Below, in pieces: positions 11,402 to 41,460 of a stretch of 64,000 nt of DNA (positions within the stretch are counted from its first letter, which is position 1; each line of letters starts with the position of its first letter). The DNA is taken from positions 1 to 64,000 of the forward strand of contig JAOVVO010000386.1 of NCBI GenBank assembly GCA_028564675.1, in the 5' to 3' direction. Made by a program: the position numbers and the translations under genes. Below the pieces are notes generated by a model, which was given only the letters and a program-made list of their open reading frames with translations, was not told where the DNA came from and ran no database searches. The stretch is from Onchocerca lupi. Lineage: Eukaryota > Nematoda > Chromadorea > Rhabditida > Onchocercidae.

Positions 11402-12589
11402 ATGAACGAATCACTTGCAAGTTGTTCAAGTGAAGGTCGTCTTTCGGTTGACGTTTCACAAACAGAAATATGTCCGTTACCTCGAAAGTTCAATGAGGAA
11501 GAGGAAGAAACAATACGGAAGCAAGTGCCAGCAAGTGATTTTAAGCGAATCAAGATGCAAGAAGGATTGCGGAAGAATTGGGATAAATTTTATTTACGAA
11601 ATAAGAATAATTTCTTCAAAGATAGATGGTGGACACAGCACGAACTTGATGAATTGTTGAAGCAGCATGTCAATTTACAGGTTCACCGATATTAAATATA
11701 ACATACTTCTGTCCATATTTCTGAAGAATCGCTATGACAGTGCACGCAATAATATCTAAATTTGTAATCTCACTTCTGTTATAAGCAAGCAGCGGTAATC
11801 GATTGTGGGAAAGAATATAATTTCCTACTGTAGCTTTTAAAAAAGTTTTATATGAATTTACTTGACACCATCCCGCTTCTTTTCACTTCATTTATTGCTT
11901 TTGCAGGATAACTTGAATTTTCTGGAAGCTGGCTGTGGTGTTGGCAACTTAATTTTCCCTCTGATGCATTTTTATCCGCATTGGAACTTCTATGCCTTTG
12001 ATTTTTCTGATAACGCCATTCGGTTACTACGTGAACGCAGTGAAGCGCACAATCTGTCAATCAGTACTGCAGTTGCAGACTTGACCTGCAACAGCTTTTC
12101 GCTGGACTTTCCAGCAGCTGACATAATATCTTTAATTTTTGTTCTTAGTGCAATCCCACCCTATAAGCAACAACAAGCAGTGAAGAATTTATTAAAGTTA
12201 GTAAAAGTTCGGGGTGTAGTTTTTGTTCGTGACTATGGCATCAACGATCACGCCATGCTGCGATTTGGCCGACACTGTAAATTGGATGAGCGATTTTATG
12301 CAAAACAGGATGGGACGATGACTTACTATTTCAAATTAGGTATAGTTCTCAACTCTTTTACATTAGGATTACTTCGACAAGTCATCAACATAATTGATCC
12401 ATTGTAACTATTTTTAAATCTTTGTGAATTTTCACATCATTCGTTTCAGAAGAATTGGACGAAGTATTCATTCAACAAGGTTTTCACAAAGTAATAAGCA
12501 CATATCTCTTGCGAAAAACTGTTAACCATCAAAAAAATCTTTCAGTTGATCGAGTATTTGTACAAGCTGTTTACGCTAAACTTTTCTGA
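11402..12589 (+). CDS. METTL6: tRNA N3-methylcytidine methyltransferase METTL6
   Basis: A SAM-dependent methyltransferase of the METTL2/METTL6/METTL8 family. These make 3-methylcytidine at position 32 of the anticodon loop, and METTL6 acts on tRNA-Ser. Three exons (11402-11680, 11907-12339, 12450-12589) join in phase to give 283 residues, against 284 in human METTL6. Around residues 60-95 is the conserved WDKFYLRNKNNFFKDRWW start block. Motif I is LEAGCGVGN. Further motifs are YAFDFSDNAI, the catalytic-region IFVLSAIPP, then FVRDYGINDHAMLRF and FYAKQDGTMTYYF, and the C-terminal YLLRKTVN. The size and the lack of a long N-terminal extension favour METTL6 over METTL2. The gene converges on CCDC47 about 530 bases away. 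Confidence 0.94.
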
Positions 12590-13120
12590 TGATAGTATCT
12601 TTTTGACCATATCAAAAATTAAAATATTAAAATTATTGGGAAACTTACACATCTCAAATGTTTCTGATATATCAAAAAAATTACGAGAAGAAAACATGAA
12701 GTCTCTCCAATAATAGATTATTAATAAATCAATCATGTACATATTCTGTGCGTTTATACTAACAAAGTCAAAACATATATATTTTCAATTGCTAATTTGG
12801 ACTCAGAAATATTAGCGATAGAACAAACTGATGATTATCTAATTACCTAATTTGCACTAGCAGAGTGTGCAGATTTTTGCACTATATGTTAACTGTAATT
12901 TGGAAATCAAGATGTTTTACTCGTTTACCCGTTACTCGAAAAGTTAAGATATTTTAAAATTCTCATTCATTCATATTTTGAAATAATTTCCATTACAATG
13001 TATCCAGAAAAACAACTATCTAAAATTAACAAAATAAAAAAATTAAACAGTGGCACCCACACACAAAGATGTCATTTCATAGATTTCTTCTGGTTAGTGA
13101 ATTTGAATAGTGCTGTTTCT
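12590..13120. other. convergent intergenic region, METTL6 / CCDC47
   Basis: About 530 bases between two facing stop codons. It should contain both 3' UTRs. I see no further gene. The open frames at 12542-12742 (minus) and 12998-13183 (plus) are low-complexity shadows. Confidence 0.6.
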
Positions 13121-16100
13121 TCATTTCACTTTCAATTGTTTCATTTTTGGCTGCCGCATTTTCATGTCACGTTTCTGTTCTAATTTCTATAAGAAGCAAA
13201 ATTCAAAATAAAAAAAAAGTTACTTTTAAAAAGCATTTTTAAAAGCAAATTCATAAGATTTTAATACCTACCTCTAACCTTCGCTGCTTTTCGGGATCTT
13301 CCTCTTCTAGAAGGCGTTGTTTGCGTTCTCTTGTTTTCTCTTCTCGACGGGCTTGAGCTGCTTCTTGTCTTGCCTGATGTGTTGTTTTCAGGAAAACTTC
13401 TTGCACACTTTGACGCTTTTTATCTGCCTAAAAATTATATATGACATCTTTATTTAGAACTGGAACATCATGAAGACTAAGATTTTACTAAAAGATGATA
13501 AAAAAAACTTTATGAACATTTTCTTTCTAAAGTAAGCAACAAGGACACCAGTAGATGAAAATGGAAACTATGAACCTTCAGTTTGCCTTCTCTTGAAAGT
13601 CGATAACGCCTTATTTTTTCAAAACAGTGAAATACCATTCGCAATAGTGCGTCAATTTCTGCCATATCATTACTCATTTTGAAAACGAAAAACAGCACTC
13701 GACTAGTTTCTGGTAACCGTGTAAATGATTCACCGCTATAAAATACGCCGTGAAAAGTTTATACTTCTCATTTACTAATTTTCTTATCCTCGTGAAAACC
13801 AATTTAATCTTCTACAGTGGGATACTAATCCATCAGTTTTGTTGTTGTAAACTTTTCTATTGGTATTCAATGAAATTTGCAATTTTTTGTTTGGCCAATT
13901 TCCTTTTCATACAATTTTGTTTGGTTTATAACCGACAGTTAATTACTCGAATCTATAGCAAGAATTTTTAACATGAATCCCAATATAGTAGGGTAAATTG
14001 GAGAAGGTAGAATAAACATGTCTTGCGCTGAAAAAGAAAAAAAAATGAGATTTCATTATTCCTGAGATTGGAACAACAGAATGCTTTCTCATAACAGAGA
14101 ACAAATGCATCTCTACAGTAACATTATGGTACAGTACAAGATCAGAGTAAGGAGAAGAAAAGTGGCTTGAGAAGCCAACAGGATACTGCATTATAAGGTG
14201 GAGCATTTCTAGTAATTCCCGTAATTACTCTTTAAAATGAATTTCCCAAATGACAGAAACTCACTCCGAAGGTTTATAACCAGAATACTGATCTGAAAAG
14301 TGGAAATAATCAATGGCGTTTTCATATTTTCGAAACACTGATAAAACTGCTGGATCGATAATTGCATTAACGGCTTCAAATATTTCCGCATAAACCACAA
14401 TCGAAGAGGGAAGTCCTAACCTATCCACTCCTTTTCGTTCTACTGTGAAAAAACTCTGAAAATTTATGTTTCCATAGAAATATTACTTTCATTTACTGAA
14501 AATTTTAGAAAATGATGTCGAGGAAACCCACGAGATCCATCTTTTCCTTGACTGCTTTGGTTACTGATTTCCGTTGTCCAATAGCAAACACAAATGAATC
14601 CATTTCGTTGTTGTCTACATCGATACGTATTATAACCTGCAACCAAGTCTTTTGTTTTCTATTTTTTACAAGAGATAAATAACTGCTGAATTTCTCAATA
14701 AAAAAGCAACAATTACAAACTTTATCTTGCTTCGGACGGATAAGATTCATGACAACATGGATTAAATCCTGTCGTTTCAACAGTTTCAAAGTAATTAACA
14801 TTCCCTGGCAGCCAACTCGACCTGAACACCTGAAAGTATATCAAAATTATCTCCCACATAATTATGAAAAACGCACTAATACGCGTTTCATTATTTATAA
14901 CAGTAGCTCCGTCCCATTTCACCTACTACATTATTAAAAACACTCAATGACTACAATACCGAAATCAGATTTCGATATACAGAAAAGTGATAATAAGATT
15001 GGTTAACGGCTGACATTTTAAGGTGAAAAGAAATAATGAAATCTTACAAGAATACTTTGATAAAAGATGGGAAGAGTTTTTTATTGCCGATTATATAATT
15101 CTTGACTAGACATTAGTCAACGTTACTGGAAAGAAAAAATTTGCGAATAAAAAATTTACGAGCAATATAAAAGTTGATCTTACTTCCTGAAAATCTAAAA
15201 AAAAAACCAGTAAGATGACTACCTAAACATCATAAGAATAAAAATATAAGACTACCAAATAGTATAAACAGCATCAGTTTCTTTATGCAAATGACCTTCC
15301 TTCAAGTCTACTGATGTACCGTCATCTCCAACGAGTGTAAATTGTTCTTCCAGAAGCGGAGTTACATCCATAAACCATTTGTTTGCAATATTTCGATTTC
15401 TGGTACGACCAAAAATGTAATTTAACATATAAACTGCCAAAATTACCAGTACTAAAGCTTCCACTTGATATGATGCCCAATTCGAACGGAAATGGGCTGG
15501 TACCTAAATTAGACTGTAATTAATGATGTGGAATAATAATGAATAAGCTTAAGCTAAGTTTAAGCGGTATCTAGAAAGAAAGAACTTAATGCCAGAATAA
15601 TAAATATTAAACAGAATGAAGAGAAAAAAAGGAGAAAAATAACTACATACATCAGCAAATCTGAGCTGTGGCGAGATTTCTGGTTCAGTCTTCTGCAGAT
15701 GAGTCTTTTTTATAGGCTTCGAAAATTCATCTTCATCAATAAACTCATCGTCATCACTGTCGTCCTAAAATTTTATATTATTCATAATGGATCAGGCGCA
15801 AAACATGAATATTAAAATATTCGGAAACAGTGACAAGCAGTAATGCTTAGTGGAACATCTTATCTTTTAAAAGTTTGTTCGAGCATAAAAAAAATTTCTA
15901 GGAATCCCAAATAATGGAGTTTCTCATTCAGAGAAAGCGGTAGTTTGAATGAATAAATAAGAAAAAATATTACTGTCAACTTGTCGGCAATGAGTTTGTC
16001 AGCTTCTTTATATGGTTTTAAAATAGCATCTTGATCATTCACATCTTCGACCTCCATATCTTCAAATTCCGCAAATTCGTTATCCATTTCTACGGCTCCA

Positions 16101-16177
16101 TTACTAAGTCGTAATAGTTGACCACTAATTATTATCCATATTGTGAATAGACCATTTGTAAGCGATGGCCACATCAT
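13121..16177 (-). CDS. CCDC47: CCDC47 / PAT-complex subunit, ER membrane protein
   Basis: CCDC47 (calumin) is an ER membrane protein that acts in the PAT complex and multipass translocon, and affects ER calcium. Nine exons reconcile exactly in phase (16177-15974, 15764-15651, 15503-15256, 14829-14721, 14636-14532, 14455-14265, 13735-13576, 13427-13272, 13186-13121), giving 450 residues compared with 483 in human. Residues 1-27 are a signal peptide. An acidic luminal stretch follows ([15 protein letters not shown] and [14 protein letters not shown]). One membrane segment lies at [15 protein letters not shown]. Family blocks include [42 protein letters not shown], and [20 protein letters not shown]. 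The C-terminus is the expected highly basic coil ending [14 protein letters not shown]. The start is the first ATG of an ATG-ATG pair directly after an acceptor. Confidence 0.95.
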
Positions 16178-16181
16178 AACA

Positions 16182-16192
16182 TCTGCAAATTC
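16182..16192 (-). promoter_or_regulatory. probable spliced-leader acceptor of CCDC47
   Basis: On the minus strand GAATTTGCAG precedes 16182, followed by five leader bases and the double ATG. The leader itself begins with an out-of-frame ATG-TTA-TGA whose stop overlaps the true start codon. Confidence 0.6.
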
Positions 16193-16960
16193 TTGAATTA
16201 GGCAAATTAGCCATTATTATACAACTTTAAAGTACAAATTTACCAGTTAAACATGAATTTGAATAGTTCAAACTACAAAAAATGTTACAGATCAATCCAG
16301 CGGTCACCTAAGTCCTGAATAAAAGTTCTCGGAAAAAAATATCAAAGAAAAAATTCCCTCAAACTTTCCAACCATCAAATCGATATTGTCTTATGTTGGC
16401 AACTAAAATAGAATATTGCTCAGATTATGCAAATAATACGAGAGGAACATAGCTTGAGAGAACAATGGCATACAGCTTAAGATTATTAAATCCTAGCACT
16501 GTTTCAAATGTACCTAACATTCTCCAAAGATCTCAAGGAAACAATCTAGATGATTTCTAGCCGGAATGTCTTAATCTAGCCTGATTTGAAAATAATTTAA
16601 TAAGTGGATTTCAGAAATGATTTACTTATAAAATTATCAATAGCAGTCATCCAGTATTGTACTTGTAAATAAAATTTCCTTCATACTCTTCTCTTTCCCT
16701 TCCTTCTCACATGCAATTGCTAATTCGTAACTTCACCAACCACCTGCTGTTTAACGACACTTTGAAAAGATTATCACAAAACTGATAGCTAATCGAGTCG
16801 AAACCCGTTGACAGGACTATTGTGCAATCTTTTAAAGATCAAAAAGAAATTGAGGTACAAAGAAGATCCATCTGGATCTCGGAGGATACCAGGCGAGCTT
16901 AGTTTTCACAAAATGGTGAAAATGAACTATAAATGGATCAATCATGGATTTTCATTTTAG
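16193..16960. promoter_or_regulatory. divergent promoter region, CCDC47 and GCN1
   Basis: About 770 bases lie between head-to-head genes. No coding exon fits either gene. The right end (TTCATTTTAG, 16951-16960) is a good acceptor 15 bases before the GCN1 ATG and is read as its trans-splice site. Promoter elements cannot be named from sequence alone. Confidence 0.55.
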
Positions 16961-16975
16961 GAGTCATTCGTTTCC

Positions 16976-34879
<17,904 letters not shown>

Positions 34880-35000
34880 TACTTGGCTTTGCTATTTCTT
34901 GTCAATTCTCTTAATGTTTTTACTGAAGGTTCAAAAACCTGGACGTTATATTTAATCTTTACTTGTTATTGTTCATTGACGTTGTTATTTCTCATTTGTT

Positions 35001-35006
35001 AATAAA
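35001..35006 (+). terminator. polyadenylation signal of GCN1
   Basis: AATAAA lies 122 bases after the GCN1 stop codon, a usual distance for a nematode 3' UTR. The cleavage site is not visible. Confidence 0.5.
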
Positions 35007-35588
35007 TACTGAATTATTTGGTACTCAGTCCATTCAACTATTACTACTCATCTAATAATGTGTTTGAATTTTTAACTGAAATTTGAGTTTTAATGACAAA
35101 TTTAAATATTTTTATTCCATATTTTGTCCGGAATAGTTATTGTCTCGGTACCTTTATTCCATTTTGTAAAATTAGTGGGAAAAATTCCTTAATTCCGTTT
35201 TACCTATATGTCTAAACTTTCACTCTTTCTCCTCAAACGAACAATCAAAACCAGCAACATACATTTTTTGTTTTAGAGGCTAGCGTTAATATATATTTCT
35301 TACTTCTGAAATAATGGAAATTAATTCTTTTCAGAGATTTTTATGACCATAAGTTTGCTAATTAAGTCTGTTGATTCAGAAAAGACTGAAATCTGCTGCT
35401 GTAACCTCTTTATCTTTGTCTTATCATCACATTGCGCGAGCGTTATCATTATTCTAATGTAATTATTCAATTTTATGAAATTTTTTGATCTATTGAAGGA
35501 ATGTTACTGCAACTCATAGGAGTGAACACTGATCTATGCAAATATACAATTTAGGGTCGTAAATATGTGTAAAGATGGATATGGTGGA

Positions 35589-35640
35589 CAAGTTTTATTA
35601 TACTAAATATTGGTCAAGTTTTATTATAGTAAATGCTGAC
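35589..35640. repeat. 26-base tandem duplication
   Basis: Two adjacent units both begin CAAGTTTTATTATA and continue CTAAAT/GTAAAT, with the second copy diverged at its 3' end. The period is 26 bases. Confidence 0.75.
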
Positions 35641-37666
35641 GGTGAAGACTGGGATCTACAAGAATTGTTCTATTTCAAGACTTACCAATAATTTTGTAGA
35701 AATAAAAAATGCTGAAATAAGTTTCTTGCAACGACAGTTGTGGTTTCATTTGAAATATCTCATATATTCTTAATATATCTTTCCTGTTTATTTAAATCTG
35801 TTAATGATGAAAGAAGTTCAGGTTGATGTAGTTATAACAAAATGGATACCAATAAAGTACATTAGGAAAAATGAAAAGATCTCAATTCAGTTCAGCGAAA
35901 GTGTCGTTAAAATTTAAAAAATGGTCGCAAGTATATACAGTTGTGACAGTAGAATTCATAAACTGTGAACTGATGACATAAAAAAAGTAAAATTTCGAAA
36001 AGAAGTACATTTCTACAAATTTGCGAAGTCTCAACCTGATTTTTTTTAGGAACTTATCAATCGGATATCACTGTTTCCCGAATAAGACTATATACTCTTT
36101 AGATTGAATCCTTAAATTTTTCTGTGTCGTTATTTGAAATTGAAACAATGGTTGCACAATTTTTTAAATGCCAAAAATGCATGAAAAAACATGCAGAACT
36201 TGCTGAAAAACGAAAAATTAAAAATTAATTTTTTCTGAACTTAGATCAAGCAATCACCAATTTGTACAGTGTTGGGAATTCATTGTTGCTCATTCAGAAT
36301 AAATTTTTCAAATGCTTCCTTTCCAGACACTTCTATCTGAAAAACTTGTCTTAACTGAATAACCATGATTCCCAACTTGACACAAATTAATAATTAATTG
36401 GTTTAAATTCAGATAAACTTCGCATAAACAAAGAAATAAATTGGAAAAGCGGTAAAATATGGACTTGAGATGACAGAATTTAAGATTGAAGTAACCATTT
36501 GCTCTATTTTTTCCGTCATTTTTGAAATTTCTCCAGGACTGGAAGCATCTATTTTGTAATATTTCAAATCTTGATTAGTCTTGAGTGAAATCAAAAATTT
36601 CTCATCTTCCTATGACTGCGTGACTCATTTAATTATCAGCTGAAGGTGTGCCATTGTTCTAGCAGATTATTGATTATCATTCGAAATCCAACCACAAAAA
36701 TGATAAATTTGAATGCAAAAATTCACAGGGATTTTCACTGTTCTCACCGAATGAAGAGTTCACTGAAAATTGTATTGTTTACTTTTCTGCGTATTTAATT
36801 GCAGTAATTGCAACCTCCAGCTACTCCTGATCTCTTAGAATCCATTTGAAAATATTCTTTCTCATCGCAATTAGATTAGCAATTAAAAATTAGAACTTTT
36901 CAATGGATGTTAAATCTATTGATGGATTCAACAAAATAGTTGACAATAATGTCATCAAATCATGCAGGATGATTGATGGTCCAAATTTCTCACACCTTCG
37001 CACACTTCAATATTTCAAATTATCGTTTAGAATTTATATAATTTTAAAAACCTAATTACAATAATTCTGGTTGGAATTTCATATAAAACATGAAGGATTA
37101 CAAATAAAGAGTTCGTGGCTTCTGAAAGCAATATCTCTCTACGATCATCAGATATTTTTGCTAATCTCTAATTAATCAAATCTTTTCAAATTAAACAATG
37201 CTCATCATAAAATCTTGAAAATTGTAAATAATAAAGATGATTTTGCCAAATAAATCAGGAAATAAGTAGTAGGAATTCAAATAAATAAAATGCTTTACAA
37301 AGAGTCACATTTCAATCCATTTGACCTTTCATTTTCCCATCTGTTAGTTGACCTTTTCTTTACCGTTCCTCTTTCCATGTTGATTTCTTTCCCTAAACTC
37401 ACTCACTCAGCTAGGTAAAAATCATCTGATCATCTCATGTAAAGATTATACATCTAAAAGTGCATGCCTTTGCATATTTGGAAAGTTTTAAAGATGTTCT
37501 TTCTTCCTGCTCTCATCACAGCCGACTTTCTAGAATGTTCGAACCTTGCAGTTCCAATTCTGCAGCACTCTCTGTGCTACTTCTGCAATTTGCAAGAAAT
37601 CAGTCAAATTTCAATAAAATAAAGGTCACATATGACGTCATGAAATTCGTGACAATGTGGGTAGTC

Positions 37667-37739
37667 GACCCTGTGGCCTAATGGACAAGGCATCTGACTT
37701 CTAATCAGGGGATTGCAGGTTCGAGTCCTGCCAGGGTCG
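37667..37739 (+). tRNA. trnR-UCU: tRNA-Arg (anticodon UCU)
   Basis: A 73-base intronless tRNA folds into a standard cloverleaf. The acceptor stem GACCCTG pairs with CAGGGTC and leaves discriminator G. The D arm contains TGGCCTAATGGA (A box), the anticodon stem TCTGA pairs with TCAGG/TCAGA-like partners, and the loop CTTCTAA carries anticodon TCT at 37700-37702. The T arm GCAGG-TTCGAGT-CCTGC contains the B box. The 3' CCA is not encoded. A TTTT run about 35 bases downstream could stop RNA polymerase III. It decodes AGA, a common arginine codon in AT-rich genomes. Confidence 0.96.
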
Positions 37740-38896
37740 CTTAACATGGTGAAAAATGGCTGTTGGCGCTCCTTTTGGAAAATTAATCAGAAAGATACAA
37801 CATGATATTAATTTCAGAACTTGTTGTCAGAGATTTTGAACATAAATTACTTTTTTCAAAAAAAAGTGATTGGTATAGTTTTGAAGAGACTTGAATTCGA
37901 AACATTTCTGCAGAATTTCGAAATGATGCCAAATAAGAACTATAAGCCTTAATGGTTACTAATTTTCTTACCTCTTTGACCGAATTTCTATCACCCTTTG
38001 ACCTCGTTCTTATCTTATCATTCTCCCCTTCTTTTTACCCTTGTGCCGTAAATCAACTGCGAAGAAGAATGAGTGTCATCTCACTTTCGTCTCGTCCTGT
38101 GCTTGCGTTCCATTATTTTCCATCCGGCCTCTTGCATATTTCTTTATCGAATGATTTATTCAATTCTTGCTGATTGTCTTTGACGTTTTTCCTGTTTTGC
38201 ATCATCTTTGCAACCGTATTACGCTGATATCACGTAGCGTAATAGTATCTTTTCCAATCAGAACTTCCACGAAAATCTAAGAAAAATACTATCAGAATCA
38301 AAGACATTTTTCCACAATGAAATTTGATCGAATTGCCAAGAGTTTACAAAAGCCTGACAGTATTTCTCACCAATATGATAATAATTTTTAGAAATCTTTA
38401 TGCTTCAAAATCTTCGTCAACATTTTTAAAATACATGTAAGAGATCGTTATCACAATAGTTTATCTTCTCCCAATCATTTATCTTACCCACTTTTACATA
38501 TCTTTTTCAATTATATTTCATTATTCTTCGAACTTTCAAGGACAACTCCACCGATAATGTTAAATATTTTTAGAATTCTTTTATCCTTCTCGAAAATTCG
38601 AAATTTGGAGACATATCTGACAAATTTAAGCAGGAAATTGAAATCTTCTGATAACATCAAAAAATTCAATAAATTTTTGACAATCGAAAAAACATTAGAA
38701 ATAATTTTGTCATATGTTTATTGTACCATTCAGTCGGTAACTCAAACATTATTGCTAATTCTATTCATTACAATCGAAAAATTTCAAATTAAACAAGCAG
38801 ATAATATACGCTAGCTATTTCCTAATTTTCGGGTCACTCAAATATTTTGGACTCAGAAGTATTTATTCCATCGTTCGTCACTTTATTTCATTACAG
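37740..38896. other. intergenic region, tRNA-Arg to secreted-protein gene
   Basis: No supported gene in about 1.15 kb. Open frames at 37952-38173 and 38557-38814 lack splice context and family signs. The right end, TTTCATTACAG (to 38896), is the probable trans-splice acceptor of the next gene, six bases before its ATG. Confidence 0.6.
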
Positions 38897-38902
38897 TAAT
38901 AT

Positions 38903-41454
38903 ATGTTTACTTTATCGGTGTTTGCTACATTATTCGCTGCCGTTACTGTAGATAGCTTAATACTGTATTATCCTGCTTATCCGCAATATGTTGTGCCCAA
39001 ACATCTGCGAAATTTCGAAAGGAACGCTCCGCCAGAGTTTGTAATAAATAATTACATTATATTATTTTACTCAAGAAAAAAGGGAAGAATTTTCTATGAA
39101 ATGATTTTAAACTTTGATTTGAAACATCATCATCATTGAAAACATTCAAATCTGATATGTTTCTATTCAGAATTTCACTTTTTGCAAAAATAAAAAAACT
39201 TCGAAGCCTTGATGATTTTTCAGAATTTTTGCCGAAGATCCGAACATACCATCTTCCGGTATAGTGTTCCTCAAAAAAAAAAATTTACAGGAAAACCTGT
39301 CCAATCTTCAAGGTATGCAGACAAAAAATTTTTCGTTTTTTGAGTTTTTCAATTACAGACAATTTAAGGCGTTACTTATTGTTTAACCAAAATGGATGGA
39401 CTTATAATGCATTACCTTATTTTTTAATGTCCAAATTAACAAAGTGTCTTCATTTTCAAAAATTTTGCTGACTTTCATTTATGAATTTTAATTTTTGTTT
39501 GTCTTGCAACATTCTTAAGATTAAATTCAATCAAAAACTTAACATGGAAGTTATTTGGGAAAGTTAGTCCTTCTCCTTTCTGACAAAGTTGAAGTTTTGG
39601 ACTCGAAATTCGCTCATACTTCTGCTTCATGTTCACTTCGATTATCTTCGGTTTTAAAAATTTTACTGTAAGAACCAGAGTGAAAGAAATGAAATCAAAT
39701 GACTTGCAAATGATTGCAATTTTCACTAATTAATGAACTCGGTAACTATGAGACAAAAACTTAATTATGGGAATATTTTGCAGATGAATCAGATTTGAAG
39801 AAAAGTAGCAATCAACAAGAGCTCCATTCAGATCGAAGTGATGCTGAGCTTCAAAAAGTGGAAACAGTTCATGAGACTAGTGTTACTACAAACAGCGCGG
39901 TAAACGATTAATTTTCCGATTAAAAACTATTTGGAGTAATTTTAAATCTTCGTTCATTTTGAATTTGAATTGGATTTTAAATCATATTAAATTAACTTTA
40001 ATCTAAACTGAATTCTCCTATAAAGCACAACCATTTAATTTGTGAATAAACATTTTTAATTTAAACGAGTCAGTTTGTATAATCGATATCTGCTGTGAGT
40101 TATATACTATTTCTTCTCTACTTTTACCAACAAAATGAAGAGAAAAAATAATTGAGTTGTATCATTTTTTATCATTAAAGCAATATCCGATTGTAATTTG
40201 AAATAATTGCATTCAATTGTTTATTCGCTTCTTTTCAAAATAAACGAAAGATTCAATGGATATTTTACTGGGTTTGATGAAGTATCCACTTCCTCAGACA
40301 ATGAAGTACCAGGATATTTAGTTAGTATTGAATCAAATAATCATTATAATCTCAATTAATTAATTCTCCTTGTAATGAGTTTATTTATTCACGATATTAT
40401 ACGTATCATACAGCTAAGCAAATCAGATTTGCATGATTTACGAAGTGAAAATTATAATAAAAACAATGATTTAAGAGGGAAAGTACATTTTCGGACTTCT
40501 CGGACTTATATCACTTTGTTTCAGAACAAATCATCAACGTTATTTCCATCTCCGGTTAAATCAGCACAAGTTCAAGTTACCACATCTTCTCCTGCTGCTG
40601 GTGTAAGTTCAATAACACTAAAGGTAAGTTTTTATTATATAGCCTATATACCTAAAAATCAACAAAAAAAAAAAATGTTTAAAATCTGGAAAAAAAGTAA
40701 ATGAAAAGTTAAACTGGAACAATATTTATCTAACACTCGAAGTATACAGTTGAAAACGGGCCAAACGAAACAGTCGCAGATAAAAGAATTTGAATAATAT
40801 TACAATTCACTTCAGCAATCGAACAGTAATCCGCTGCGATATTTTGTTGTTTTCGATCCTAAATCAAAGCAATTCACGACAAGCAATGAATCGAAATTTT
40901 CAAAATTTAACGAAAAGAGTACTGATTTGATACTTCAATTTCTCCGCTTGTCCTTAAACTTTAACCTATTCGATACTACTTGCAAAAAAAAAAACTGAAT
41001 AAAATCTATCCGTGCAATATTAAAATAACCATTGCGAATTAATGTAAAATTTGGGATTGCTTGCTCCAAAGGAAACTTTTAGCAATCCGAGATGAGTAAT
41101 GCCGGATGATGAAAGAAAAGAATTGCAAAATGATGAGACAAATTAGTATTTTTTGAATTCCTAAGTGTACGAAAGATGAAAGAAAAAATGTTAATATTCA
41201 AAATATAATTAATAGTTTTGATTTTAGATAATGAACCAGTATCAAAGAAACCTTTGACCTCGCAATCAAAGCAATATTATGAAGGGACTGCGCAACTGAT
41301 CCTGCATGAAAATAACACAAAAGCTGTGTTGCTTGGCCACCTTGGTGAGTTTGGATCAGATGAAAGGTTAGAATCTATCGCAGATATTCCAGTATATATA
41401 ATCGATAGTGACGCAATTGTTAAACCATTGGATCTTCTCTTCTTGAACGGTTAG
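38903..41454 (+). CDS. predicted secreted orphan protein, about 234 aa
   Basis: I do not recognise this family. Six exons reconcile in phase: 38903-39040, a 22-base micro-exon 39291-39312, 39784-39899, 40525-40623, 40816-40918 and 41228-41454. The first 18 residues (MFTLSVFATLFAAVTVDS) are a signal peptide. A tyrosine/proline-rich patch follows (LYYPAYPQYVVPKHL), then a polar acidic region rich in S, E, D and Q, a Ser/Thr/Pro stretch (LFPSPVKSAQ and VTTSSPAAG), and a more ordered C-terminal part containing YYEGTAQLILHENNT and DIPVYIIDSDAIVKP. N-glycosylation sequons are present (for example NNTK). There are no cysteines in the mature region I can see and no membrane segment. An extra exon near 40250-40320 (reading TGFDEVSTSSDNEV) is possible but lacks a good acceptor. 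The start follows a trans-splice-like acceptor. Gene reality is likely. The exact exon set is less sure. Confidence 0.65.
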
Positions 41455-41460
41455 AATAAA
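41455..41460 (+). terminator. polyadenylation signal abutting the stop codon
   Basis: AATAAA begins at the base right after the TAG of the secreted-protein gene, implying a 3' UTR of only some 15-25 bases if it is the signal used. Confidence 0.5.

Larger units (their letters stand above)
34880..37666. other. intergenic region, GCN1 to tRNA-Arg
   Basis: About 2.8 kb with no supported protein gene. It begins with the GCN1 3' UTR, including an AATAAA at 35001-35006. It also holds a 26-base tandem duplication (35589-35640) and a 26-codon Cys-containing micro-ORF at 36148-36228. The rest is AT-rich and featureless to my reading. Confidence 0.6.

Noticed and set aside
6618..12589. Operon of SMARCD and METTL6
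   Set aside because: The 1.1 kb gap is much longer than usual nematode operon spacing and METTL6 has its own acceptor with ample promoter space.
36409..36594. 61-codon minus-strand frame before the tRNA
   Set aside because: No flanking exon or acceptor supports it and the composition is that of translated AT-rich intergenic DNA.
37460..38814. Plus-strand frames at 37460-37681, 37952-38173 and 38557-38814
   Set aside because: One overlaps the tRNA gene, the others have no splice continuity, and none resembles a known protein.
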